Assembly (NCBI RefSeq): GCF_020740795.1
Contig: NC_067282.1
Span: forward strand, 149,778,858-149,842,857
DNA length: 64,000 nucleotides
Source: Apus apus
Lineage: Eukaryota > Chordata > Aves > Apodiformes > Apodidae
Direction: 5' to 3'
Shown: positions 25,461-37,400 of the stretch, one piece after another
How the letters are laid out: the number at the start of each line of letters is the position of its first letter
Numbering within the stretch: the first letter of the stretch is position 1
Translations under genes and position numbers: made by a program
The notes under the pieces: generated by a model
Databases searched by the model: none
Seen by the model: only the letters and a program-made list of their open reading frames with translations
What the model was told of the DNA's origin: nothing

Positions 25461-27538
25461 TTTTAAAATGTTTCTTTGAGGGACTGCCTATAGTCAGCTA
25501 GTGGAAAATAGTGCCAAGGACTTCCAAACATATCCTTAGGGCCAAATCGTGCTGGCTTCACACACCACAGTCCCATCAAAAGCAAGGAGAGAACTGGACA
25601 GGGCACATGAACTGCAACCTCCCAATGTCCAGTTACAAATCCTGCCTCATTTTGTAGAGAATGATGACTTCCTGGATAAAAACCCACAAGGTACCAGTTC
25701 AGTTCAGCTAAAAATGTATTAAAGTCAAGAAAATTTTATTAGACATGACTGTAGTCTACCAAACCCAGTCCTGTGCATAGGCAGAACTCCAAGGGAAAGT
25801 AATGGGAATTTCCATTATGGAGCTTGCAGAACAAAGCCTATGTAATTAACTATGACAAAATATCAATGTTTGTGTAAACTCTCCTGGTGGGTCTGTATAA
25901 AGGTTTTTAAGAAATCTTTGTTGGAACACACCAGAGAGTAATAAACTTGCACCTTGAGAGAATAGCTTTATTTGTATATACTCAATGTAAATTTTAAACC
26001 AGAGTATACGTGTCATTCCTTGTATATATCTGACTGGAATGGTAGCAGTGCTGTGCACTGCTGTTTAGGAGATCCAGGTTCTCCAGTCTTTGGTTTCCAC
26101 CTGTAAAGTCTACAAGAGACTGCTTGAGACCAGCCAAAACATAGGATGGAGAGATGCTTACCACCCACTGCTTAGAAATGAAGGAGCAGGAACTGGAACG
26201 GACAGCTATGGAGAAGATCGTTTGCCTCCACTCCTGGCTAAAGGACAAGTGCCTCCTTTGCTGTCAGCTCCAACAGAAGTAATTTGTGGTCGAAGAGTGT
26301 GGAGAACATTCAGAACCCTATCTGGATCACTTATAGGAACCGGAGCTTCTAAGGAACCCACCCTTCTGGTGTAACATGGGAAGGTCCATGAAAAAGCAGT
26401 GTGTATATACATCTACCTGTCTGCCTGTTATCTAATATCCCAGTGTTCCTGTATCAAATGGTTTCAGTAACCTGTAAACAAGTGATTGCTCCTGTTGTGT
26501 TACTGCTTTGAAATTCTTTGCATGCACTCTGGCATATAATTCTTTAAGAAAAGAGATTATACATATTATATATATATATATTGTAGCTTGCAAAATATTC
26601 ATGTTGAAGAGCCATGTTTTGTGCAAATTGTACATTTATGTTGTGAGCAATATTACAATATGAACTTTTACTAGTTGTTGGCATTAAAACATGTTTTTAT
26701 TGATAGTAAATTTGTCACATTCTTTTTGAGCTTATGTATGTATCCCAAGCTTTCCAACTCAGGCATTAGATCAGCTACTGAGGAGACACTTTCTGTGCCA
26801 TCGCAATAGCACAGGCTTTCAGTACATAGGCAGGTATGCAAGTCCCATTCCGTTTAGCACAAGTTGCAAGGCTGGTTCTTCATGCTGTTTGTCAGGCCAA
26901 TACTCCTCATTTGTCAGTGCTGGAAGTGGTGTTTGATATGAGGACGCTCTTGGCCTCACCTGTAACGGAACTAAAACCCCAACCTTGCAAAACAAAGTGC
27001 TTAACTCCTACTGCCCTCTGTTTCCGCAGGTGCTTCTACATAAAGGCAATGAGGACTTAAGAAACTTCCAATTTCCTGCCAGATAGACAATGTTTTCAAG
27101 TATTCACGCTAGATAGTTTTCAGTGTAGGGACTAGATGAAAGTGTCATGGCACTATGGCTTTAGGAAAGCTACACTGTTTGGAGCTTGACCTTGAAACTT
27201 TTACTTGATTTCTGAACATCATTGGTGGCTTTGTTTGCTCAATGTTTACCTCTGAGAAATGTATGCTATTGATTTAAATGTTTAATATATTGACTGCCTT
27301 TTTTGTATATTTGTTATCATAAAGGTTTGGTTTAAATGCTAACAACTGTAGTCTATTTTCAGACTTTAAATAACATACAGTTCTGTATTTGGATGGCAGA
27401 GTTATTAATGAATATAGCAATTTGGTATTTTATTCCTATTTTATACAGCTTCCCCCATAGGTTATTATCAGATGGCAATGAATATTGCTGAACAGCAGGT
27501 GGAACTCCTTTGAGCGTGCTTATGAGCCATCTCTGTTC

Positions 27539-27544
27539 AATAAA
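27539..27544 (+). terminator. Strong-looking poly(A) signal AATAAA of unknown transcript
   Basis: AATAAA is followed about 35-55 bases later by a GTGAGTGTGTTTGTTGTTT element, the usual layout of a working vertebrate poly(A) site. The upstream 1.1 kb is AT-rich and UTR-like. No gene is assigned. Confidence 0.4.
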
Positions 27545-28853
27545 AATTCCATTGTTTTCTAGCCTAGGAAATGGCTGCTGTGAGTGTGTTTGTTGTTTCT
27601 TCTCCTCTTCAGGTGTTTCTCAATGTACATCAGACATCAGCAGGACTGCGGTTCTCCTAATTACCATCTCCCAGAAACCACATGCGTTCAACATCTTATA
27701 TCGGGAAGCCCCTGTGCTGTTTTCCCCCATACACTGTGGTCAATATGGTTGCTGTATGTGTGAAGTGACATGGAGGCTGTTCCCAAAAACTCTTCTCTCA
27801 GCCGTGATCTGGCAAAAAAATGGGCACGTAAGACCTGGTAATGGAGCTCTGTGGTGCTTGAAATTAAGTATCTGCAATGCATCGTGGCCAGACAGTTTGG
27901 ATGCATGAAGACCCGAAAGGCTGGAAGGTTGGTTTGTTACACAACGTTGCTGCAAGTGCATACAAGTAAGTTGCAAGTGGGTATCTCAAAGAGAAGCCAG
28001 AAGTAGATAGAGGGAACTGGTTAACTTTAGCATGAGCAGAAAAATCGGGCTTTGAAAAAATATTTTTATTTTAGCATTTTTTTTACTTTTTAAATTTTTT
28101 AATTAATTGACAATGTTTTCTGTCTTGTATGTTTTAGAGGATTTGGAGTCAAGTCCTATTCTTCAAAATGTATCAGATTGTTAAGAAACAGGTTGGTCCA
28201 GGAGGCAAAAGGTTGTAATACCCCTTCAAGGAAGACCGGTATGTGAGTCATGGGAGTGAGACAGAGCTCACGCCAGACTGGATGACTGTCCAGACCAAAA
28301 TCGTGGCTCTGTCAGGTGTCCTGGGGCTCTGCAAGCTCAGCTGTCCAGAAGCAGAGCTTAAAAGCAGCTCACAGGGAATCCTACAGCTGTCAAAATTTTG
28401 TAAGAGATGTAGGCCTCCTTTGCCTGTCTCCCCAGTATCTGGAAAAAAAGAAAGCAGGCTTCACATGTATCAAACTGGGATGCTCTGTCTTCTTTCCCAA
28501 CTGGTGATACCAGAATGATTTAACAACATTTTTTCCGGGCACCCGAGTTAACTCTTCACTGACATAAATAGGGAAGTTCAGCTGTAATTTTAACACCATT
28601 CCTCTGGGTTCTCTGTAAACTCACCTGTACTTTTGCTACATTCAGTTCACATTGGTTGAGATTTCTGAACAATTTTAACTGAGGCCTCTGGCACAAGTTC
28701 ACTGAGTTAGTTAAGGTTTAGGACAGTCTGGCCCACTGCTGTTTTTTCTCCACTACAGGGTGGAAATGGGCAGCGACATCTAAACCACCACTGCTACATA
28801 CTAGGGCTCAACTAGAGCACAGCTTTGCTATGAAGAGGTAAGACTACAAGGTA

Positions 28854-29110
28854 AATCACAGAATTGTCAGTTATAAGGGACCTCTAGAGATCATCCAGTC
28901 CAACTCACCCACTGAAGCAGGATTGCCCAGAGCACATTACTCAGGACTGCATCCAGGCTGGTCTTGAATATCCCCAGAGGAGACTCCCTGGGCAGCCAGT
29001 TCCAGTGCTCTGTCATCCTCACAGTAAATAAGTTTTTTTTCTCATATTCAAATGGAAATTCCTGTGTTCCAGTTTGTGCCCGTTGCCCCTCATCCTGTCA
29101 CTGGAAACTA
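28854..29110 (-). mobile_element. CR1 LINE 3'-end fragment
   Basis: The + strand shows AATCACAGAATTGTCAGTTA, AGGGACCTCTAGAGATCATC, CAGTTCCAGTGCTCTGTCAT and TTGCCCCTCATCCTGTCACT, all reverse-complement CR1 landmarks. It is a more diverged copy than the one at 20.4 kb. Edges are approximate. Confidence 0.9.
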
Positions 29111-29863
29111 CTGGAAATGATGTCTGAAAACCTGTGTGGAGGCTGCCATAGCCAGCACAACCCTACTCCTTGGCTACCTTCCTAGAGCTTGTCAGCCCCT
29201 GTGCTCCACAAGCACAGCAGCTTATATAAGAAGTCAGAGTCTCCACCTGGAATAATAAATATTAGTAGCAACCAGGACTGAGCAACACAGACATGGAGGA
29301 AATCAAGATATGCTACCTTTGAGACAAATACTAGCCCTAATGTCCCCCTAATGTTCTATGGTGCTGGAGAGGTGAGTCCTTGGGTGCTTTGATGCGTCCA
29401 TCAGCCCTCAGAGGCATGATGTAGCCCTGCCACATGCCCATATGTCACTTCTCCTGGTGCTAACCCCAGTGCAGGCTGGCACTGTGGACCTCTGGTTAGC
29501 AAAGCCTGGAGATGGAGGCTGCAGTCATGTCTGGGGAACATACACAGACCCCACTTCCCGCTTGCTGAGAGAACAAGCATTAGAGGGGAGAACTCGCATA
29601 ACTTGGCTGAATCCCAGAACATGGAGCACTGCCAAGTTGTTCTTCCCATACCCATATGTTTACTGACTTTGCTAGTAAATCTTTAGCATGTTGTATCATT
29701 CTACACTTTTTTTTCAACTTCCTTCCTTTTTTCTCTGTAAGTTGGCCAAGAACAGCTTGCTGTGTCCTACCTTCATGTGCGTCTTGGTTCTTCCTCTCCC
29801 ACATGCTTCCTTTCCTCTCTGCTCTCTCTACTTCTGGAACCTGGTAGACCAATGCATTTAAAG

Positions 29864-30035
29864 TTGGGGTTGTGGGGTTGTGGTTTTTTTGTGTTTTGGT
29901 TGTTTGGTTTGGTTTGGTTTGGTTTTGTTGTTGGTGGTGGGTTTTGTTTGTTTGTTTTCATTTTAGTTTTGTTTGTTTGTTTCTGAGTGGTGGTTGTTTT
30001 GATTTTGGTTTTGGGTGTGTTTTTTTTTTTGCTAT
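29864..30035. repeat. G/T-rich low-complexity tract (TGGTTT/TTTG type)
   Basis: About 170 bases composed almost only of G and T on the + strand, with runs of TTTGG, TTTG and GGTGG. It gives spurious open frames rich in Phe, Val and Gly on + and Pro, Asn and Lys on minus. It is a degenerate simple repeat, not coding. Confidence 0.9.
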
Positions 30036-33000
30036 TGGCTGCCTTGTGGTAAACATGGCTATTCTCAATATCCAGCCATCTTTTCTCCAGCTTGCTGAGA
30101 GGGCACTATGATATTTCTTTCCCTTCCTTTATTTTGGTTCCAGCACTGTCAGCAGTCATTGCAGGCATGATGGGACTCTCACTCCCAAGCTCTCAGCACA
30201 AGTTTTGGGGAAGCAGATGCTTTGTAAGCATGCCCCTCTGCACTGATAATACATCCACTCTACCCTAGTTAAGGATTTCATACCTTTGAAGTGTACCTGG
30301 TTCACACTGAGATCACAGTTATTACTGGACATAGTTAAAAGGTAAGTGACAGACCTGGTTTATTCTAGAAAGTTAAGCAAAGAGCACCAAAAGCAATTTG
30401 TAAGATCTGGGCAAATAAGCCTTAGTGCAAGGATGCTCTGTCTTTTAAAGTGAGGAGATTGATTCCCTCCCAGAAAACTCCTTAAGGAGGTCATGGATAA
30501 AAGAAAACCAAAGCAGCTTTGTTTCAACTAACTGAAAAATTAACTTTATGCCTGGCTATCAGTTCAAGAGTTCTTCCCTCCAGGCTATGCTGCTCTGTGC
30601 AAACATGGTCTCCCTTGACAAGATGCTGCCCTACTGAGATGTGCCCTTCCTTTAGTTTCCTCCCACTATTCATGCTTTGTATTTCACAGAAATACACAGG
30701 GAATGCAAGCAGAGACTCAAAAGGTAACCTTGAGGACTTTTATGGCTGGTCTTGGTATTTCAAAGCCACTCTTAAGTACTTCTTCCTTTCTTTCCTAAGT
30801 TAGAGGATTTTTTGATACTGTGACTTTGCTTTTAGCTGTTCAGCATCTCTGGGACTGCAAATTAATATTTTGGAGCTCATTTGAGAAAACAGAAAATGAT
30901 GCCATGATAGTGTATCAATCTCTTTCCCCTCTTCTCATCTGAAGAGGTCAGCTGAACCATTGCCATAAGCCTACAGCATAACTTCTCTCAAAACACATAA
31001 AATTCTCTTTGTTTTCTTGCTTACAGCCTGCATGATTTGCTGTAGGAACCTTTTCATGGCCTTCTGCTACCTTCCAGCTGTCATTCTGGGAATGTTTACA
31101 GTGTCTCTGTCAGTTTCATGATTTAAGGTATAACAAGGTCCGTGCAGAGCTTTGGACTCTGGAGCTTTTCAAGTTTTCAAATAGCTATTGGAGAGCCTGC
31201 TGGCACCAGCTGCTTCAGCATCACTCCTGCATCAACCAGTTCTCTTCTCTCTCCACCCTTACTTAGTGTGGAGTACTGCAGCTCTCTGGGCAACTTAAGA
31301 CATCCCCTAAAAAAGAAGTTGGACCATCCCCGTGGCAGAGCCATTGACTTTTCCCACTGGCCGCGCTTTTCTTGACCTGGTAAATTCAAACCAGAACAAA
31401 AGTTTGCTCTGCTTAGGGAGGTAACTTAAGCCAGCTGAACCTTTCTGAATGTTTATGACAACATCTTGAACGAGGTACAGACACACTCTTCCTGCCGATG
31501 AGAACTGTCCAGCCCTTGTATCCTCAGGTGAAAAGCAGGTCAGGTTTGATCAAATGTGGATCCAGAAATAGGACCAATGTTTGAGTGCTTTTTCACTTCA
31601 GACAGGTAGAAGTTCCTGATACCAGACTCTGTGACTAAACTGAAGCAGTGAAAATCACTACTTTCAAGTCTTGCCTTATTTTGCTGAGGTCTCTCAAGTG
31701 AAAACAAGAAGTCAGCTCTGCTCATCAGAGGATAAGAAATGGATCTGAGAGAGATTCCAGGCCCAAAACAGTTCTGGAGGAAAAATACTGCTGTGTCTGA
31801 TTGAGCTCTGATGAAAAAAATAAAACTAAGCCTTCAAATTTGTAAGAGGCCCAAGGCCAGTCCAGAACAGACTGTGGCATGTGAATGTTTGATGACAATT
31901 TCTCTGGTCAAAAACCTTTTATTTCCACAGGATGTGAACTTGGTCCTCACACCCTTCCTGAGACAGCCTTTTGAGTCCTCGTCACCTGTTGCATATATCC
32001 TCCTCCACGGCCAGTTCTTCCACCTACCAGAGATCCAGAGAGACTTCTGTCAGCTATACAGCCTTGTTCCTGATTAGGACAGCTTTTTGGATTCATCCCA
32101 AAATTCCTCCAGGGGTTGTGTCAGAATTTCATCCAAATAAAAAAAATAACATCTGCTTTCTTTCCCAAGCCTCACACCTCTGTGGCTGAGTCATCTTTGG
32201 ACATGAAATATCAAGACCAGTTTTTTACTGGTGTTTTATGAAGGAACTATCCTGGCTGGTTCCTTGGGGTGAGTGGGCTGTACTGCGCTACAGTTCAATT
32301 TCTGTCTCAGGTGTCTGCAGGGAGCTTCATGCCTGGGGCACCACTGTTTCAACCCCATCTCTGTGATTGCCAAGGCACCATGGAACAACAGCATATTTAA
32401 TAGAAAAGTTTTTCTTTTCTTAAGAGGACCCTGAGACCATCACCAGCCAGGTTGTGATGAAATATTGGAATCACCCAGCATTTATGAATGCCAGGCTCTC
32501 AAATTATAAGAAAAATTATTACTAGTAACTGCAGTTCTCTAAGCTGTAATATCCAAATGCATAGTTGCTACTATTATCCTTCGTTCCTTCTTCTCTGAGT
32601 CTCTTATTTTTGGTACTTCTGCTGTTGAGCCTCACCAGAGCACACTGCTATTTTGTGAATGTGTATGTGTTGGGAGGGAAGATAGAGCATGTGTGCCCCC
32701 CTCTGGGTAACGCTTTGATTAAAACAAGTCTGGCTGAAGTGTTTGTTGTGGAAACCTCCACACTGTAAATGTATATTTCTGAAAAAAACCCCAACACAAA
32801 CCCAAACATATTTAGGAACCGCAGTCACTGGAAAGTAATCTTGTTTTCCTCCTTTTGGCAGCATAACACTTCCCTCTGCCTGTCCTTTGGGAATAGCATC
32901 TGCTTCCACAAAATTTGCTTCAGAGTCTGGAGGAAGACTGACAGTCAAACTGTAGCCAAGTGGTGTGTGGGAAGACAAGAAGTAGTTCTTGAACACTGTG

Positions 33001-34017
33001 AGAGAAGGTGACTGGCAAAGTAAATAACTCAAGCCCAGCAAAAAGGCAGGCATACCAAAATTCAAGATTGGTAATTTGACCCCAGATAGAACTATGATAC
33101 CCATGCTACAGTGCAATACAAGGAACAAATGTAAAGATACAGCTTTTGCCTTGGTATATTTGTATCTGCATTAAGCCTAAAGGCAGCAAATGGGTGAAAT
33201 TAACAGAGTAGTGAAGAGGTAGTAATATTCTGATAATTATTTCTCCCTCACACCGGAACCACAGGATAAAATAACAAAAATGCTACAGTGGTGCTGTCTA
33301 GTGACATGTGGATGAAATAAATGTAGCCATCCTATCTGCCAAGCTGAAGTTCAGTTGCCAACTCCTTAAGCTTTACCGTGAGAAATGCTGCTTCTCTTAA
33401 CCTCAGCTTTCCATCCATGCAATTTGCACTTATCCCCCAAGTTAAGATTTCAGTGTTAGAAACAGTAGTGATTTCTCAGTGTTAGTAAGAGGCTGCCTTC
33501 CCGTATATTCCTGCTGACATTTTATCCATTTTCTCTGAGCTATTTAGTACAGGGCACTGACATTTGGGAGGGGAAAAAACCAACACCACCTGTGAAGACA
33601 CCACTCCCTCACAACATCCTGCAGCTCCCTCGATGCTGGCTCTGTGCATCTGTTTCTCCTCCTCGGATAAATGTTAGATATAGTAGCAAAAAAAAGGTTT
33701 TTCTAAACCTTTACTTTTGCTGGATTGCTGCCGGGGTATTTCACAGCCAAAGCGAGCGTGAAGATCAGCAGGGCAGGTCTCTCCTTGGAAGCAGGGGAAG
33801 CCACGACCCAGTGCGGGCAGCAAAGCCCCTGCAGAGCCCGGGGACGGGGCAGGACGTCGCCTCACCAGGGCACCCAGGAGGAGCAGTTGCTATCGCACAG
33901 CGAGAGAATTTATCTCTGGTACTAAAAGGGTATTGGAACTCCAGCTGGGCCCAGCGCCTGTTAAGGACGAATGGGGTGTCCTGTGCTACACAGCCTGGGC
34001 CAACTCAGAGAAGCGAT

Positions 34018-34034
34018 TTTTTTTTTTTTTTTTT
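34018..34034. repeat. Poly(T) tract (17 T) at the edge of the PWP1 CpG island
   Basis: Seventeen consecutive T bases separate the AT-rich intergenic DNA from the GC-rich promoter. Such tracts disfavour nucleosomes in general; a role here is inference. Confidence 0.9.
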
Positions 34035-34292
34035 AACAATTAATTTTATTCGTTCGCTTTATAAAAACGGGAGCACCTGCCGCTGAAAGGCAGCCGGCCT
34101 CCCGGCAGGCTCGGCCCGAAGCGCAGCGCGTCCCGCCACAGCCGCCCCGAGCGGCCGTTAACGCTCCCTCCAACGGCCGCCCCGCCCCGCCCCTCCCGGC
34201 CCTCCCTCCCCGCCCCTTCCTCCCCGCCCCTTCCGCTGCTGCGGGCGGAGGCTCCGGCCCTCGCGTCACTCGGAGTGCGCCGGGGTCGCCCG

Positions 34293-34298
34293 CACGTG
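34293..34298. promoter_or_regulatory. Canonical E-box CACGTG in PWP1 promoter
   Basis: A palindromic CACGTG in the context CCGCACGTGCCG, within the CpG island. It is the preferred site of MYC/MAX and USF proteins. PWP1 acts in ribosome biogenesis, so MYC-type control is plausible but inferred. Confidence 0.55.
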
Positions 34299-34308
34299 CC
34301 GCCCCGCA

Positions 34309-34352
34309 CCGCTCCCGCACCGCTCCCGCACCGCTCCCGCACCGCTCCCGCA
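34309..34352 (+). repeat. 11-bp tandem repeat (4 copies) in PWP1 5'UTR/promoter
   Basis: Four perfect copies of CCGCTCCCGCA run to within eight bases of the PWP1 ATG, followed by CCGCCGCC. It is probably transcribed as part of the 5'UTR and could vary in copy number. Confidence 0.95.
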
Positions 34353-34360
34353 CCGCCGCC

Positions 34361-34426
34361 ATGAGCTGCCCCGTCACCTGCGCCGCCTGGGTGCGCTGCG
34401 GCGTTGCCAAGGAAACGCCGGACAAG
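34361..34426 (+). CDS. PWP1: PWP1 coding exon 1
   Basis: ATG in optimal Kozak context; 22 codons ending KETPDK, then donor GTGGGG. Intron 1 is only 94 bp and contains a run of eleven G, a possible G-quadruplex. Confidence 0.95.
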
Positions 34427-37400
34427 GTGGGGGCGGGGGGGGGGGCCGGGCTGAGGGACCCCCGCACCTCCCCCCGGCCCCCCCCCGCCGCCCTCATTCC
34501 TCTCCGTGTCCGTCCCGCAGGTGCAGCTCAGCCAGGAGGAGCTGAACCGCCTCATCGGGGAGGCCCAGGACAGGCTGGGGTGAGCCGGGGGCGCGGGGCC
34601 GGGGGCGCGGGGCGGGGGCGGCCGGGCTGGGCGCTGCTGGTGAAGCGGCTGGAGCCCCCCAGGCCTCGCCGCTGCGGGGGGGGGGTGTGTCCCCGAGCGC
34701 TGGGGCCCTGCCGGCAGGCCCGGGGAGCTCGCTGAAGGCCCGGGTTGGGAAGCGGCAGCCGGCAGCGCAGACGGGCACCAGCCTGCAGCGGCTCCTCCTG
34801 AAGCGGCTGTGTCAAGTGAGCCTGACTGCCCGCGGGGTCGTTTGTCCGGACACCGAAAGGAGAAACGCTGAATGAAGGATGTATCCTGCCTTCATCGTGG
34901 GTACGACAGCGTGGGTTGTGCTCCCATGCGGTTCGTCCAGTCATGCGCTGTCAGGCTGGCTGAGCATTCCAGGTGGAGGCTGCAGAGACCTCCTCGGGCA
35001 CCGGTCCCTGCTGGAGCTGCCATTCCCACTTAGAGCGAGGACAGAAGTTGGGTTTGTAACCGCAGGTGCCTTGGAGAGGGGGCAAACTGCGATACAAGTG
35101 CCAAACTGGCTGTGGAAAAGTGGATGCTGAGGGTGAGACGTTCAGTCTAAGCAAGTCTGGAGGCCACGGTGGAGCTCAGAATGACTTCGTGTTTATGCTT
35201 TGGCAAAAAAGGCAAAATATCACTTAGGGGTGTATTTATGGTTCACATACGGAATGGGAGATAGTATGGCTCTCCACTCAGCATCGAAAGCCCTTAGTTG
35301 TGTTGTTAAGTTTTGTTGCTCTGCTTTTAAGAATAAGGTAATTAAACTTAAGGAAAGACTAGCAGAAGTGACAGATTTAGGAAACATAATCCATGAAAGA
35401 CAATAGAGAAATGGCTCTCTGTTGTCTGGAAAAAGATGAGGTAGTGAGGCCATTTTATGGCCCTTTTCAGTTAAATTTGTTCATAAACTTAGGCTGCCGG
35501 TTCTGTTTCACCTATGTAGGCTGTGTGCTTATACCACAGTGTGTATGATTGAACAGAAGCAACAGGTAGCAGTAAAAACTTTTGTAGTTGGGTGAGTATT
35601 ATCCACCCAATTTCTGTTAGATGAATTTGTGACTTTATCAGTGAACAGAGTCATTGTTTTCCAGGTTGTGATTTGTTCTGGTTTTGTTTTTTAATGGTTC
35701 CAAAATAATGTTAAATGTTTGGAAGATTCTGAATCTATGCTGATTTCTTAACCAATTATGCTTAATGTTTCTGTTATCTTTGATGTTCGTTGTTTCTTCT
35801 TTATGGGCATGGAATTTTGATTTTTTGAGTGGATTCCTTTCTCTTGTGACTTCAGAAGCACGGAAGGATTTGAGGTTGCTTGTTAGTAATTAAGCATTCT
35901 GTTAAACTTCAGCATGGAAATTTGAAGACCATATGCAAAAAACAAAGGGGTTATAATCCTTTCTACTTTGTAGAAGTCGGTTTTTTTCCTGTGCAAAGCT
36001 CACAAAACAGACTCAGATTTAGAATCTCTAATTATCTTGTTGTAATAATGTGAAATGCTTATTTTTCTTAACAGATGATAAAAATAGGTTTTGATAATGT
36101 ATCTGTGAGAACTAGCTTGGCTCATTGTTGCCTGGGTGTGTAGTGTGCAGAAAGTCAGAAATACAGTGTATTCAGCAGTGGTGAGTTCCTATGGAGCACG
36201 TTCTGTTGAGATATCTGAGATGTCTGTTAGGGCCTCAGCCAGTGTTTAATGTACACTTCCTTCTTCTGAATGCCTTGTATACAGAATTGTTGCCACAGAA
36301 GTTCCAAGTTTTCCCAATGTTGCATAGTTTACCCTGTAAGAAATAATAGGCAATATGTCCCTTCCTGCTGAGTTTTGTGCTGTTTTTTTTTCTATGGAAA
36401 ATAAGAGGAAATAAGGTTTTAAAAATCTTGAAGAAATGCTAGAGTTATGGTGCGTGACAGGGCCGGGGGTGGGGAGGGGGGGCGGGGTTAAAGGAAAAGG
36501 GAGCTGGAGTTCGTCACTTGTGAACACAAAGAACTGAAGTTGAGAGCATTGACTGCAAAAGTACAGCAAGAGAAAGGGATTTAGGTACATAGTTTTGTTC
36601 TGTTGAGCAAAATTTGTGCTGCATTTTGTCATTAAAACTTTTCAAGGAAAAGTTTCTGGAAGCTTGATAATAGTAATGCCATCTAGAGTGAATAGATTTC
36701 TGAATTATTGGCATTAAAGACTTGAAACCCATGTGAACAGCCAGGACTGTGTGCTGACATCTTGTTAGCAGTCCCCTAGGCAGCTGCCTGGAAGCCTTCT
36801 AAGTGTCTGTTGCTGTTTTCTCAGGGTTGTGTGTCTTTAAACAGGGATGACCCTGGTGGTAGCGAGGAGGGCCAGATGGCACCTGGCACGAATGTAGCCG
36901 TTCCTGACAGACCTGAATCTTCTCATAAAGATGAAGACCGGTCTGATGATGAACTGGAAGAATATGATTTGGAAAATTATGATGAAGAGGAATACACAGG
37001 TAGGAAAAACTTGGATGTCAGATATGCAGTGTAAGTGAAGAAACTTCTCACTTCTTGTTGTACTTAAGAAATTAGTATCCTATAACTACACAGTGCTATG
37101 TTTCAAAAGTTGGAAATTCACATTTCTAATTAGTTGCTTGTCCCAGTATCACAAGTGAGACAATTCAGTGTCCACCCCCCCTGATACTAGAACCGAGAGC
37201 AGGGTTGGAAAGACTGTCACTCCCCCTGCTGTAGTGCTGAAGCAAAGCAGCAAAAGTCTGTGAAAACACTCATGCAGGTATTGGTATAGGAGTTTGTAAC
37301 TTCACCTGTCACTGACATGTATAAAAATTGTCTTGAAATTCTCATCTAGGTGATTTAAAACTTGGAGACTCTTTGGCTGCTTTAACAGTATATGGGAGCA

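Larger units (their letters stand above)
15401..34050. other. Intergenic interval between BTBD11 and PWP1
   Basis: About 18.6 kb with no recognised protein-coding exon. It holds three minus-strand CR1 fragments, a CA repeat, a GTT repeat and a G/T-rich low-complexity tract, listed separately. A UTR-like stretch ending in a good poly(A) site lies at about 26.1-27.6 kb. An open frame of 174 codons lies at 32604-33128 on the minus strand without recognisable similarity. Confidence 0.65.
34060..34800 (+). promoter_or_regulatory. PWP1: PWP1 CpG-island promoter
   Basis: An abrupt switch to very GC- and CpG-rich sequence covers PWP1 exons 1 and 2. Several GC boxes of CCGCCCC type are visible at about 34177-34196, 34208-34217 and 34222-34230, with no TATA box. 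A canonical E-box CACGTG lies at 34293-34298, about 65 bases before the start codon. This is the usual TATA-less housekeeping layout. The exact transcription start is unknown. Confidence 0.85.

Noticed and set aside
29773-30111. Open frames of Phe/Val/Gly or Pro/Asn/Lys composition
   Set aside because: They are translations of the G/T-rich low-complexity tract, not genes.
33592-34086. 164-codon + strand open frame upstream of PWP1
   Set aside because: It ends through the poly(T) tract into the CpG island, shows no recognisable domain and no conserved splice structure.
34033-34555. Two overlapping minus-strand open frames of 154 and 169 codons across the PWP1 CpG island
   Set aside because: Very GC-rich sequence has few stops by chance. 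The frames are Ala/Gly/Pro/Arg-rich, overlap PWP1 exon 1 on the opposite strand and show no known domain.
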